From Hymenobacter translucens (GTDB lineage Bacteria > Bacteroidota > Bacteroidia > Cytophagales > Hymenobacteraceae): a stretch of DNA of 64,000 nt. The position numbers were made by a program, and so were the translations under genes. The stretch spans positions 62,001 to 126,000 of the forward strand of contig NZ_JAJERB010000010.1 of NCBI RefSeq assembly GCF_020685205.1, in the 5' to 3' direction. A model generated the notes under the pieces. That model was given only the letters and a program-made list of their open reading frames with translations. It was not told where the DNA came from and did no database searches. Shown in pieces: positions 1 through 8,347 of the stretch; position 1 is the first letter of the stretch; each line of letters starts with the position of its first letter.

Positions 1-711
1 ATGACCAAAGTTTCGGGTCTGCAAAAACAAGGCTTTGATTAGCTCAGCGTTAGTTAAAGGTATCTTACCCAGATTGATGCGGGTGAAGCTTTCAATGGGG
101 TTTTCGTCTTTAGCTAGCTCATACCAGATGACCTTTACCATGCCCTGTACATTCGGATGCTCGGGGGTTCCTACCAGCGTCCCGATTATTGTATCACGGG
201 CTGGCCGCTGTGGCCCTCTGCTTTCAAACCACTCCCGGATATAGCTATAAGCTTGGGATATGTAATGAGAATCAATACTATCCTCATTGCCTTCGCTAAT
301 GTGCTCTAGGAAGCGGTTGGTATCGTTCCGCGTTTCATACCGTAGCGTAAATACATCATTACCATAGGCACTGGCAAAGGACTCATCTTGCGGCAGATGC
401 ACCCGCGTCAGATACACAAACAGGATTTTCAGGGTTGTGAGCCGTTGCTGCCCATCAACAACTTCCCAGCTTTCCTTTAGGTCATCTGGTTCAGCTGCAG
501 TAGCAACTTCAGGGCAGGACCGAACTACAATAGGCTGCAAGCAATAGAACTCACCAGAGTTCTTGTTCTTTTTATTAGCAAATTCAGATATGTCATTCAA
601 CAGGTCAACTACTTGTTGTTTATCCCAGCGGTAGCCGCGTTGATAAGACGGGATAAAGAAATCTTTCCCAAGTAGTTCGCCTATGGAATAGAGTCGTACA
701 GCGTTTTCCAT
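1..711 (-). CDS. DUF262 (GmrSD N-terminal-like) protein, C-terminus outside window
   Basis: The reading frame is open from the ATG at 711 to the first base of the window, so 237 N-terminal residues are visible and the C-terminus is missing. It shows the DUF262 pattern: an N-terminal IPSYQRGYRWD segment (about residues 20-30) and the DGQQRLTTL motif (86-94), which in this family forms the ParB/sulfiredoxin-like nucleotide-handling site. Relatives are the GmrS half of type IV modification-dependent nucleases and many phage-defence proteins. The usual C-terminal HNH (DUF1524) domain would lie beyond the edge, so nuclease activity is unconfirmed. It lies 81 nt downstream of the WYL regulator on the same strand and may share its transcript. 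Confidence 0.85.
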   Translation of the reverse strand, partial: MENAVRLYSIGELLGKDFFIPSYQRGYRWDKQQVVDLLNDISEFANKKNKNSGEFYCLQPIVVRSCPEVATAAEPDDLKESWEVVDGQQRLTTLKILFVYLTRVHLPQDESFASAYGNDVFTLRYETRNDTNRFLEHISEGNEDSIDSHYISQAYSYIREWFESRGPQRPARDTIIGTLVGTPEHPNVQGMVKVIWYELAKDENPIESFTRINLGKIPLTNAELIKALFLQTRNFGH

Positions 712-792
712 GAAGCACAAGGCATTAATATGATGTTGATTATGAGACAGTCTGAGTTTGGAGGTTTATTGGTTTTAGGCACTTCCGGGTAA

Positions 793-1716
793 CTATATGG
801 GACAACCTGTTACTGCAGCGGCATGAATCTGCCTGACCTGCATCCTTAGAGACGCAGGGGCCAGCACTTGCACTTGGTCGCCAAGGGACAGCAATTCCAT
901 CAGCAGGTCGTAGGTGTTGTACACGGTCAACTGAATCAGCAACTCTTCATCGGTATCAACTAGCACGCGCTGCGAGGAATGGAGTGGAAACGATTTGAGA
1001 TACTGGCCCTGGGTTGGCTCTAGCGCCAAGACAATCTCAGCCGGCGGCTCGTGGTCCGGGCGAATAATACCAAAGCTGTGAGCGTAGTAAGTATCGGGCT
1101 CAAAGTCAGCAGGCGGCTCAAATGAATGAGAATTTGATTCCAGCGCCCGGATACGGTCCAGCCCAAAGCACCGCAGCCCCTGGCGGGCCGGGTCGTGAGC
1201 CAGCAGGTACCACCGGCCTTTGAATTCTTTGAGCAATAGAGGTGAGACGGTCCGAGCGGTGGGCGCTTCATCCCAAAACTTGTGGTACTGAAACGCTACC
1301 TGCCGGCGCAGCTGTACGGCGCGCAGCAACGGTTGCAACCATTCCGTGCCCAAGGGCCGACGGGACTCCCACTGCACAAACGGGCTCAGGGCCGTTGGGA
1401 GGCGTAGGAACTCCTGCAGCTCAAAGGCATCGAGCAGCCGCTGGTAGCCTTCGGGCAACGGGTCTGCCGAGACAATCACGTAGCCGCCGGCTCGCCGGTC
1501 GTGCCCAATGATAACGCCAAAGCGCTCGGCGATTTGGGGCAAGTCCCGCTGCAGGGTTCGCTGCGAATAGTTAGCGGCTAGGTCCCGCAGCGAGGTCTGC
1601 TCCAACAGGTAGTCGCGCAACTCCTCAAAAGGCACCGCCCGCTTGAGGTGCTGCAGGCGCAGGACCACTAACAGTTGACGAAGAAAATGGGCGTGGGTCG
1701 TCACAGAGGAAAGCAA
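793..1716 (-). CDS. WYL-domain transcriptional regulator
   Basis: This 307-residue protein has an N-terminal winged-helix region (about residues 10-100, with an SQRTLQRDL recognition-helix-like stretch). A WYL domain spans about 135-210, recognisable by FQYHKFW, then TVSPLLLKEFKGRWYLLAHD and a following R-x-FGLDRI. A WCX-like C-terminal extension ends the protein. WYL regulators sense ligands, often nucleic acid, and commonly control defence systems, as BrxR and CapW do. Its position beside a DUF262 gene fits control of that gene, but this is inference. No operator was identified in the 144-nt spacer upstream. Confidence 0.85.
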   Translation of the reverse strand: MLSSVTTHAHFLRQLLVVLRLQHLKRAVPFEELRDYLLEQTSLRDLAANYSQRTLQRDLPQIAERFGVIIGHDRRAGGYVIVSADPLPEGYQRLLDAFELQEFLRLPTALSPFVQWESRRPLGTEWLQPLLRAVQLRRQVAFQYHKFWDEAPTARTVSPLLLKEFKGRWYLLAHDPARQGLRCFGLDRIRALESNSHSFEPPADFEPDTYYAHSFGIIRPDHEPPAEIVLALEPTQGQYLKSFPLHSSQRVLVDTDEELLIQLTVYNTYDLLMELLSLGDQVQVLAPASLRMQVRQIHAAAVTGCPI

Positions 1717-1860
1717 GTGCTTCCGTTCGTCCAGGATTTTAACCGGATACGCTGCCCTATTTCATCCCCTGGAGTAGAAGGCAAACGGACGGTACCTGCT
1801 CTCCTGAAGAAGCGTAAGCAAGGTGCAAGGTAAGGATTAGTAGCGGCCGGCAAACTCCCT

Positions 1861-2184
1861 TTATGATGGAGGGCCGGCCTTATTTTCATTGTCGTAAAGG
1901 GCTATCAACATGCTCTCCTGAACCCACAGCAACCCCCACCGCTCGAACTTGTCGGTATCCGCTCCAAAGTAGCGCTGTGCCCGCTGCCAGCCATCTTTTC
2001 CGGCCTCGACCAGTTCTGCTAAGTTCAGGCCCCGCCCCCGGTAGCGGCGGGCAACGGAAACCAGGAGCATGTTGGTGTTAGGTGGCAGGCCGGGAGGTAC
2101 CGGAGTGTTCAGCACTTCCTCCCGGGCTTGCCGGTCTTCCTCGGTCTGACATTCCAGTCTTACAATGCGCAGCGGTCGTAGCAT
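1861..2184 (-). CDS. mini sigma-70 region-2-like protein
   Basis: The product is 107 residues. From about residue 37 (NMLLVSVARRYRGRGLNLAELVEAG) to 97 (KFERWGLLWVQESML) it aligns by eye with sigma-70 region 2 (2.1-2.4): the VSIAKKY-rGL-DLIQEG core helix, then the F..Y..WW-R-aI melting helix. Regions 3 and 4 are absent, so it could bind RNA polymerase but should not recognise a -33 element. The start at 2184 gives a 107-nt overlap with the upstream FtsZ-like gene; an internal Met at 2070 would remove the overlap but also the first residues of the domain. It could be a truncated sigma factor or a domesticated polymerase-binding protein. Function is unproven. Confidence 0.65.
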   Translation of the reverse strand: MLRPLRIVRLECQTEEDRQAREEVLNTPVPPGLPPNTNMLLVSVARRYRGRGLNLAELVEAGKDGWQRAQRYFGADTDKFERWGLLWVQESMLIALYDNENKAGPPS

Positions 2185-2722
2185 AGGGATACTCTGAAGA
2201 GTAGGAGTGGGCTTCCTGCCGGCTGACGAGCATCATCACCTGGATGCTTTCGACGAGGGCCGGATTGAGGCTGTGCCCAAAAACAACTTCGGCCTGGTCG
2301 CCGGCCTGGCTCACCACGTACTCCAGCAGGTAGGTTAGCTCGTCCATCTCCAATTCCGTCGCCGTTCCGCTTTGAATGGCCAGCAAAATCCGGTGGGCCG
2401 GTAGTGTAGCATCTCCGAGCATGGTAGAATCTGCCCACAGTTGCTGTCCGACAACTGCGGCGCGGCTGTGGCCCTCCCCGTTGGCCATGCCAAATTGCAG
2501 AGAGGTAGCCCCGGCCAGCAATGTCCATAGGTCTTGGTGGTCTACATTGATATCCCCGGTATCCGCCAGGATGTGCTGCAAGACGGTCAACAGGCCGGAT
2601 TTTGTGGCCGGTGTCAATGCCTGTACGGCCGGCACGTCGGCGCATTTCTGTAGCCAGGACGTGAACAGGGCATCCGCCTGGGCTAGGCGGCTTGCGAGGG
2701 GTGGGATGAGTGGGGTCTGCAT
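2078..2722 (-). CDS. FtsZ C-terminal-domain-only protein (H7 helix + T7 loop + C-domain)
   Basis: The start was placed at the ATG at 2722; an upstream in-frame ATG at 2785 would add 21 basic residues with no homology. Residues 40-168 align by eye with FtsZ from helix H7 onward. Landmarks are INVDHQDLWTLL (58-69), matching the T7 synergy loop INVDFADV with its N-x-D-x-x-D intact, then FGMANGEGHSRA (77-88), matching the GIG-ASGEdRA stretch. ILLAIQSG and EVVFGHSLNPALVESIQVMMLV follow, matching the C-terminal sheet. The whole N-terminal GTP-binding half (GGGTGTG motif) is missing. It cannot bind GTP alone but could dock onto the nucleotide face of an FtsZ subunit. About 45 residues after the domain are low-complexity and overlap the next gene. 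Confidence 0.7.
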   Translation of the reverse strand: MQTPLIPPLASRLAQADALFTSWLQKCADVPAVQALTPATKSGLLTVLQHILADTGDINVDHQDLWTLLAGATSLQFGMANGEGHSRAAVVGQQLWADSTMLGDATLPAHRILLAIQSGTATELEMDELTYLLEYVVSQAGDQAEVVFGHSLNPALVESIQVMMLVSRQEAHSYSSEYPYATTAAHCKTGMSDRGRPASPGGSAEHSGTSRPAT

Positions 2723-2901
2723 GGGTTCAGGTGCCAATTTTAAACGAAGGTGCAGGCGGGCGACGACAGAACGTGTCGTTCTCATCCGGGCCGGAAAATC
2801 GCTGCCGGGGTTAAGCTAAATGTTCGGGATATCTTCGATTTGCGCTGACCGATTCTTTGGCTCTTATTAGGCCCGGCTGCTAATTCCACGGCCCAAATCG
2901 A

Positions 2902-3990
2902 ATGACCAACCCACTACTTTCAGACCAGGAAAGCGAGCTTACCGCGTTGCTGGATGCCTACCAGGAGAAGTTTCCAGCGGCCGAGAGCCCCTTATCTTAT
3001 ATGATGGGGTTTGGCCCGGAACAGCTGTGCACCATTTTGCGGGACGCCAACGGGCGGGAAATCGTCTTCAGCTACCCCGAATTGGACCAGGGGATACTCG
3101 ATGGCTGCGCCTATCATTATAAGGAAGCCCCGGATGAAGCCGGACGCAGTAATCCCATCACCTTGCAGGAACTGCTCTATGCTCGCGGCCTCCCGCGCAC
3201 GGCCAAAACGAAGCTGGTGCGGCACCGCGATACCAGCGGCACGATTGACATCCACGACCTCTACCGCAATCACCGGCCGGCCTTCCTCGACTACCAGCGC
3301 CAGCAAGGGAACCGCGTATTTGACAAATGCGACTTCCTCGTGGCCTGCCTGGGCGAGCCGGGCAGCCAGTCCCGTTTCGTGGGGGTGTTTCAGGTACAGG
3401 GCATCGAGCGCGAAACCGAAGAACATTACTACTACAACCTAGTCGAAGTGCCCGGCTTTGCCGACCTGAAAGAGCGGGTCATCTTTGACTGGGGCAGGGC
3501 CGCCATCAGCTGGCACCAATGGCTGCGGCCGGAAGTGGGCAAGACGGTACTGGAAATTCAGCCCAAGCCGTTTAGCCAGCCCTTTACCGACTACCTGGAT
3601 TTCACCCTTTCGTTCGCGGAGCTGACGCAGCTCGTCACCAGCCAGTCGCCCCGCGACGAGTGGTGCCGGATGCTCTCGGCCACGGCCGGGGTGTACCTGA
3701 TACTGGACCAGTCCAGCGGGAAGCAATACATTGGCTCCGCCTCCGGTACGGAAGGTATCTGGGGCCGTTGGAAAGACTACGTGGCCACGCAGGGCCACGG
3801 AGGCAACGTGGAATTGGTCAAGCTCCTGGCGGCCGACGCGCAGCACGGCCGGCATTTCCAATTCACGGTCCTGATGACCCTGCCCAAAACCATGACCCGG
3901 CCCGAAGTCATCAAACGCGAATACCTCTTTATGAAAAAGCTCGGCTCCCGGGCCCACGGCCTTAACCAGAAAGCATCCGATGAACGATAA
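2902..3990 (+). CDS. GIY-YIG nuclease-domain protein
   Basis: This 362-residue protein has a C-terminal GIY-YIG nuclease domain. GVY is at 263-265 and YIG at 276-278, followed by the conserved Arg in GIWGRW (about 289), Glu in IKREY (about 340) and Asn in HGLN (about 355), so the metal-dependent catalytic set looks complete. The first 250 residues form a separate domain that I do not assign by name; it contains VFDKCDFLVACLGEPGSQSRFVGVF-like sequence and is probably a specificity or sensing module. It is divergent from the FtsZ-like gene. A small gene starts 11 nt before its stop codon, so the two are translationally coupled. Confidence 0.8.
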   Translation: MTNPLLSDQESELTALLDAYQEKFPAAESPLSYMMGFGPEQLCTILRDANGREIVFSYPELDQGILDGCAYHYKEAPDEAGRSNPITLQELLYARGLPRTAKTKLVRHRDTSGTIDIHDLYRNHRPAFLDYQRQQGNRVFDKCDFLVACLGEPGSQSRFVGVFQVQGIERETEEHYYYNLVEVPGFADLKERVIFDWGRAAISWHQWLRPEVGKTVLEIQPKPFSQPFTDYLDFTLSFAELTQLVTSQSPRDEWCRMLSATAGVYLILDQSSGKQYIGSASGTEGIWGRWKDYVATQGHGGNVELVKLLAADAQHGRHFQFTVLMTLPKTMTRPEVIKREYLFMKKLGSRAHGLNQKASDER

Positions 3991-4267
3991 CGCAACCATT
4001 ACCACGCACGCGGGCCTGACGCTCGACCTGGCGCAAATTAAGTGCTTCAAGCTGTCGCCGTTTCTCATAGACGGCAACGACACGCGGCAACTGCTGGTGG
4101 AATACAAGACCCGGCCGGTATATGTGCTGCACCCGGGCACGAAGCAGTGGGAGAAGGAATACCTGGCCGATGTCATTGCCTACGACTTTCCCAGCTATGA
4201 ATCCGCACAGGCGCACTTGAGCGAGTGGGAAGACATCTGGCAGGACTACCTTAATGGAATACAATAG
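3980..4267 (+). CDS. small hypothetical protein coupled to GIY-YIG gene
   Basis: This is a 95-residue acidic protein with no recognised family. Its ATG lies inside the last codons of the GIY-YIG gene (11-nt overlap), the usual sign of translational coupling and joint function. The sequence is soluble, tryptophan- and tyrosine-rich near the C-terminus (WEDIWQDYLNG), and has no membrane segment. It may be a partner or inhibitor of the nuclease; only the coupling supports this. Confidence 0.6.
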   Translation: MNDNATITTHAGLTLDLAQIKCFKLSPFLIDGNDTRQLLVEYKTRPVYVLHPGTKQWEKEYLADVIAYDFPSYESAQAHLSEWEDIWQDYLNGIQ

Positions 4268-4377
4268 GGGTCATTCCAGCAGCTTTTACTGCAGCAATCT
4301 CTAACACCAGACCAACAAATCAATAACGATATTGATTTGTCAATTAGCATTTTCCATCGTTATCAAAAGAAACCAGT

Positions 4378-5961
4378 CTAAGACTCTATTGCTTGTCCAA
4401 GTGCTTTTTCATTAAGCTCATAAAAGAACAGATAACTATGCTCTGACACGAACTTGAGTGTATGTCGGCTTTTTATCAAATCATCTAAACCTGTTGCCTC
4501 TAAGAAAACCAATTGGTCTTCGTATGAAGCTTTATCTGAATGATGTTGACCATAGTACTCTCCCAAAACTACATTCAATGTTAAGGCAAGTGAATGATAG
4601 AGGATAAGAGCTTGACTGTTATAACCCATTGCAAAATGTGCTCTACAACAGTTATACAATGCCCAAAGCTTAGGCATTATCATTTCTTCACTACCAAGCT
4701 CTTTGCATAAAGCAATAGCCGTCTGATAGCAGGCTATTGCCTTAGTGAAATCATTTTGATACCACAATACTGCATTGCCTGCCGCTATCCATTTAATCGG
4801 CTCATTTCCACTCAGTACTGCCGCTTTCTCTAAGCAGTTAATTGCTTCTTCCACATCACGTTGCCCCAATAATTCTTTAGATTCAACCCGGTGGTATTCT
4901 ATTGCATCAGAGTCCCATACAACTCTGTAATTCTGGAGCTTAGCAGTAGCCATCTTGCCCCAAAACAATGAACTGTTGTTGAATCTGGGCTCAGAACTAC
5001 GAGCATGCTCAAATGCCTCTACCGCTTCAGCATACTTCTCCAAATGCAGGAGCGACAAGCCCAAGTGAAAGTTGATGTAGGCGCTATCGTAACCGGCTTC
5101 TGCGATGCGCTTCTGAAAGCGAGGTAGCCGCATCCTGGCACCGCCAACCAAGGAAGCAGTTACGTCGACCAGATTTTGCATCTGCTCCCCAGTAAACTGC
5201 TTCGTCAGGGACCTGTCCTCAAACTCATTGGTTTCGGCATATTTGCCTTGAGTATCTTGCTTCCAGACAGTTCTCCCTTCTTTGGGGCAAGGGGAATAGA
5301 ACTCTGTAGCAATACCTGAGCAGTCGAGGATGCGGTCAATCAACTCGCCCAACGCAATGGGCTGAGCTTTATCGTAAAAGCCTCCGGAGAAATCATTATC
5401 ATTCTCATGATACTGGCTATAATACCCCCCTTTGTCAAGCCAAACGTTGTATATAACTATGGCCGCCGAGAGTACTTTGTTCAGGAAGCTGGTTGACTTT
5501 TCAAGGGTATCTAGGCTTGTCCAGTCAAACGGCCACTCACCATAGTCATAGCTGTAATCCAACACTTGGCCGGTTAAGTACCTGCGCTTTGCCTTTTTCT
5601 GAATCAGCTCCCATTCTGATTTTTCCAAGGCAGAAACGAACCAACGCTCTGGCTCAAATACCCCCTTCAAATAGGCCTGTACAATACAAGCATAAAACTC
5701 CTCTGCATTATCCAGCATGCAATTGGCCACAGCATTGAACAGCCACGCCCGGCAATGCCATTGGTCAATGCTTAAGGCTTTATAAAAACAATAGCGTGCA
5801 GCCTCCCATTCCAGTGCCGCTTTGTGCTTACTTCCCCGCTCGAACCAATGATGTGCACTTGCTTCCAACTGAATGTTATGCACCGCACTGAGGCCTACCT
5901 CGGCGCGGCGGGCGAGATTCCCAAGGCGACGGGGCTCAGGCAGGTTCGGATTGGACTGCAT
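4378..5961 (-). CDS. TPR-repeat protein, partner of the PLD/J-domain protein
   Basis: The product is 527 residues and mostly helical. TPR-like pairs are visible near the N-terminus (RYCFYKALSIDQWHCRAWLFNAVANCML), in the middle (SAYINFHLGLSLLHLEKYAEAVEAFEHARSSEP in outline) and near the C-terminus (AIACYQTAIALCKEL). No catalytic motif was found. It starts 26 nt inside the end of the upstream PLD/J-domain gene, so the two form a coupled operon. TPR proteins usually scaffold or sense; here it may recruit or regulate the putative nuclease. A gap of aromatic, acidic sequence (about residues 130-230) separates the TPR blocks. Confidence 0.7.
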   Translation of the reverse strand: MQSNPNLPEPRRLGNLARRAEVGLSAVHNIQLEASAHHWFERGSKHKAALEWEAARYCFYKALSIDQWHCRAWLFNAVANCMLDNAEEFYACIVQAYLKGVFEPERWFVSALEKSEWELIQKKAKRRYLTGQVLDYSYDYGEWPFDWTSLDTLEKSTSFLNKVLSAAIVIYNVWLDKGGYYSQYHENDNDFSGGFYDKAQPIALGELIDRILDCSGIATEFYSPCPKEGRTVWKQDTQGKYAETNEFEDRSLTKQFTGEQMQNLVDVTASLVGGARMRLPRFQKRIAEAGYDSAYINFHLGLSLLHLEKYAEAVEAFEHARSSEPRFNNSSLFWGKMATAKLQNYRVVWDSDAIEYHRVESKELLGQRDVEEAINCLEKAAVLSGNEPIKWIAAGNAVLWYQNDFTKAIACYQTAIALCKELGSEEMIMPKLWALYNCCRAHFAMGYNSQALILYHSLALTLNVVLGEYYGQHHSDKASYEDQLVFLEATGLDDLIKSRHTLKFVSEHSYLFFYELNEKALGQAIES

Positions 5962-7315
5962 AGGATTGCCAGCGGGTAAGTTCCTGGGATAATTGAGTGT
6001 GGAGGGCCGTGAAGTGTTCCTCCATATCGGTAATAGCGCTTATCTGCCGGAAGGCCTCCCCCTGGCGCAGATTCGCTAGGTGCTTGACAAGAACAGCTAG
6101 CTGCTGCTGCAGCCGGTTGCGGCGGGCCTGTAACACATCGATGCGAGAGGTGTCCGCGGCAGCACGGAACTGCCCTTGAGACAGCTGCTGCGCTAAAGTG
6201 GAGAGTTGAGCCAAGTCCTGACGCTCGTAACATTCCTGCACCTGGCGGAAGATATACGTTGCGGCGTCTTTCAATTCGTCAGCGACTTTATCAGGATGGC
6301 AAAGCAACACACATTGCCGGTGCAACTTCTTGAGCTGCTCCCGGCCGCCGGCATCGAGTTCAAAAAAGGGTTGCAAGGCCTCGGCTTCCCGTTCCTGCCG
6401 AAACTCTTCGTACCGCCGGTGGGCCTCGTCATATTCCTGCTGCGAATACTGGCTTTCCTGCCGGTGAGAAAAGGCATACTCCTTTTTAAGCCGCAGAATT
6501 TCTTCAGCCAGTGTTCCCAATCTAGCGGTAAAGGCGTGGTTATAGTCACTCAGCAGCTTTTCCGCCTCGCTCGTTTCTGACTCCACAGCTACTATCCGGT
6601 ACTCTAGGTCGCGTATTTCGAGCCGCAAAACTGCTAAAATCGGGTCTTCATACACCAGAACCCGCGATTGCGCTTGAATGAACTCGTCGACCATCACCAT
6701 TGCCGGCGCATAGTGTCCGGCCTCCAGATGAGTCAGGAGCTGCTCTGCTAAGGGGTCGCTCCACTCGGTGCACAGACGGCGGGTTTGGCGTAATGCATCA
6801 TCGCGCTCATCCAACTGCACCAAACTCCGCACTACTTGTAACCGACGGATGACTTTCCCTAAATCAACATGGGTGTCCGTTGCCACGCCTACGCTACCAG
6901 TAATTCGCTTGAACTCGGCGATGTACCGATATGCCAAATCATAGTCACCAGCGGTGATGACAATGTTCTCATAATTCTCGGTGGCGGCTCGGTACGTCCA
7001 GTTGTAGGAGCCTGTAACGACATCCCGCCCATCAAGCACACAAAATTTATTGTGCATCAGAGCCCCATCTACGCGGTAGAACTCTCCCCCGGCAGCAGCC
7101 AGTGTCTCATACGCTAGGTTGGTGTTAATCTCATCACGGGTCACAGCCAGTGCCACCTTCACCCCCGCTTGCTGACGGCTCAGCAGCGCGGCAAACAAGT
7201 CACGGTCGGTGAACCAGGCAACCGCGATATAAATGGACTGCTGCGCCAGCCCGATTTCACTCAAGAGCTTCTCTTTAATGCCTTTGAAATAAGCTTCAGT
7301 TGTGACTACAAGCAT
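5936..7315 (-). CDS. Phospholipase D-like nuclease with C-terminal J-domain
   Basis: Residues 1-135 are a single PLD (HKD) domain. The motif reads H88-N-K90 with D95, followed by GSYNWT (102-107) and E113-N, as in single-HKD nucleases such as Nuc that act as dimers. Residues about 230-312 are charged and heptad-like, consistent with coiled coil. Residues about 325-375 resemble a DnaJ J-domain, with a KKLHRQCVLLCHPDK stretch that carries the diagnostic HPD tripeptide at 340-342. J-domains stimulate Hsp70 ATPase, so a chaperone link is possible. It is the first gene of a coupled pair with the TPR gene. A PLD plus J-domain fusion next to other conflict genes suggests a defence role, by inference. 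Confidence 0.8.
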   Translation of the reverse strand: MLVVTTEAYFKGIKEKLLSEIGLAQQSIYIAVAWFTDRDLFAALLSRQQAGVKVALAVTRDEINTNLAYETLAAAGGEFYRVDGALMHNKFCVLDGRDVVTGSYNWTYRAATENYENIVITAGDYDLAYRYIAEFKRITGSVGVATDTHVDLGKVIRRLQVVRSLVQLDERDDALRQTRRLCTEWSDPLAEQLLTHLEAGHYAPAMVMVDEFIQAQSRVLVYEDPILAVLRLEIRDLEYRIVAVESETSEAEKLLSDYNHAFTARLGTLAEEILRLKKEYAFSHRQESQYSQQEYDEAHRRYEEFRQEREAEALQPFFELDAGGREQLKKLHRQCVLLCHPDKVADELKDAATYIFRQVQECYERQDLAQLSTLAQQLSQGQFRAAADTSRIDVLQARRNRLQQQLAVLVKHLANLRQGEAFRQISAITDMEEHFTALHTQLSQELTRWQSYAVQSEPA

Positions 7316-7372
7316 TTTTAAGCAGAGTTAAAAGCACACTAAGAAAAGCGAGGCATTGTTGTTAGCAGAATT

Positions 7373-7380
7373 CAAAGCTA
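7373..7380 (-). promoter_or_regulatory. putative promoter -7 box for the PLD/TPR operon
   Basis: Read on the minus strand this is TAGCTTTG, a match to the Bacteroidota -7 consensus TAnnTTTG, 57 nt upstream of the start at 7315. A clear TTG -33 element at the expected distance was not seen, so confidence is moderate. Confidence 0.4.
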
Positions 7381-7445
7381 ACCAGCGTCCTTTACAGCGT
7401 CGCGCTTTTTAAGAGTTATTTTCGCTTATAATCACTCGTATCCTC

Positions 7446-7802
7446 ATGCCAACCCCATCTCTCATGGAACCAGCTCAACGCATTTTTGCTCGTGATATTC
7501 ATGCAACCCGGCGCTGGTACACCGCGCTTATTGGTTTTGAGCCAACGGAGGAAGACTATGGGCTACGGTACCACTTTGGCACGCATTCCCTGGTGCTAAG
7601 TCCGGGCGGAGACAAAGGCATCTTTGGCTTGATGGTCTCCTCCATTAAAGATGCCCGGCAACGGTTCAAAGAGCAGGGGATACAACTGGAAGAAGTTCTT
7701 GGGTTAATGGGCAACCACGATGAAGGCGACTCTGCCTCCTTCCGGGACCCGGCTGGAAACCAAGTGATGGCACTCGACCAGAGCAACGTCGCCGCCGGCT
7801 AA
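7446..7802 (+). CDS. VOC-superfamily (glyoxalase/bleomycin-resistance-like) protein
   Basis: This 118-residue protein has the size of a single VOC protomer. It contains IFARDIHATRRWYTALIGFEP near the N-terminus and FRDPAGNQVMAL near the C-terminus, the typical second-repeat ending of vicinal-oxygen-chelate proteins. Such proteins dimerise to form a metal site and act as glyoxalases, dioxygenases or antibiotic-binding proteins; the substrate cannot be read from sequence. It is divergent from the PLD gene with a 130-nt spacer. An ATG at 7464 is an alternative start. Confidence 0.75.
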   Translation: MPTPSLMEPAQRIFARDIHATRRWYTALIGFEPTEEDYGLRYHFGTHSLVLSPGGDKGIFGLMVSSIKDARQRFKEQGIQLEEVLGLMGNHDEGDSASFRDPAGNQVMALDQSNVAAG

Positions 7803-7822
7803 ACCTAACTCCCTGTGGCATT

Positions 7823-8302
7823 ATGAAGGCGTTCCTATGCTCACTGATTAGTTTTCTGGTCAGCTGCTCACCATCTACTGTGCCTCATAGGGCTGCTCTT
7901 CCCCAAAAATCAGCTGCCGTTCCTAATCATATAACCCATCCTGCGTTCGTTGACCCAACTCACGGTTACCTGGTCGTGCGCATCGATTCGCTTCAATCGG
8001 TTTACCTGATTTACGCTCGACGCAGCGACACCTTATATAAGGTAGTCTCAGACAAAGCCACCGTGCCTAATTGTCAGAAGCTCCAAGTGGGCCGGCAGTA
8101 TAAGCTGCAGCTACGTTCGCTGTACTTCACGGATGCAACTCCTGAAGAGTTAGCTCAATACTCCGTGCCGGTAGCTACGGCTGGCCACCTACACTCCGCT
8201 GGCATCGACTGGGACGGCAAAGGCCTACTAGTAAAGTTGGAGGGCGACTCCATCCGGGACATCCATAATGCCCGCAACCTAACCGGCTTGTGCCTGCAGT
8301 AA
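7823..8302 (+). CDS. hypothetical lipoprotein
   Basis: The product is 159 residues. The N-terminus MKAFLCSLISFLVSC is a lipoprotein signal peptide with an LVSC lipobox (Cys 15). The mature part is a compact mixed domain with no recognised family, containing TLYKVVSDK and LQVGRQYKLQLRSLYF. It is probably anchored in a membrane facing the periplasm. It starts 21 nt after the VOC gene. Confidence 0.6.
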   Translation: MKAFLCSLISFLVSCSPSTVPHRAALPQKSAAVPNHITHPAFVDPTHGYLVVRIDSLQSVYLIYARRSDTLYKVVSDKATVPNCQKLQVGRQYKLQLRSLYFTDATPEELAQYSVPVATAGHLHSAGIDWDGKGLLVKLEGDSIRDIHNARNLTGLCLQ

Positions 8303-8347
8303 TACCAAGGACTGGGATACCTGTAGCAGTCTAACGAATGGCTGCTT

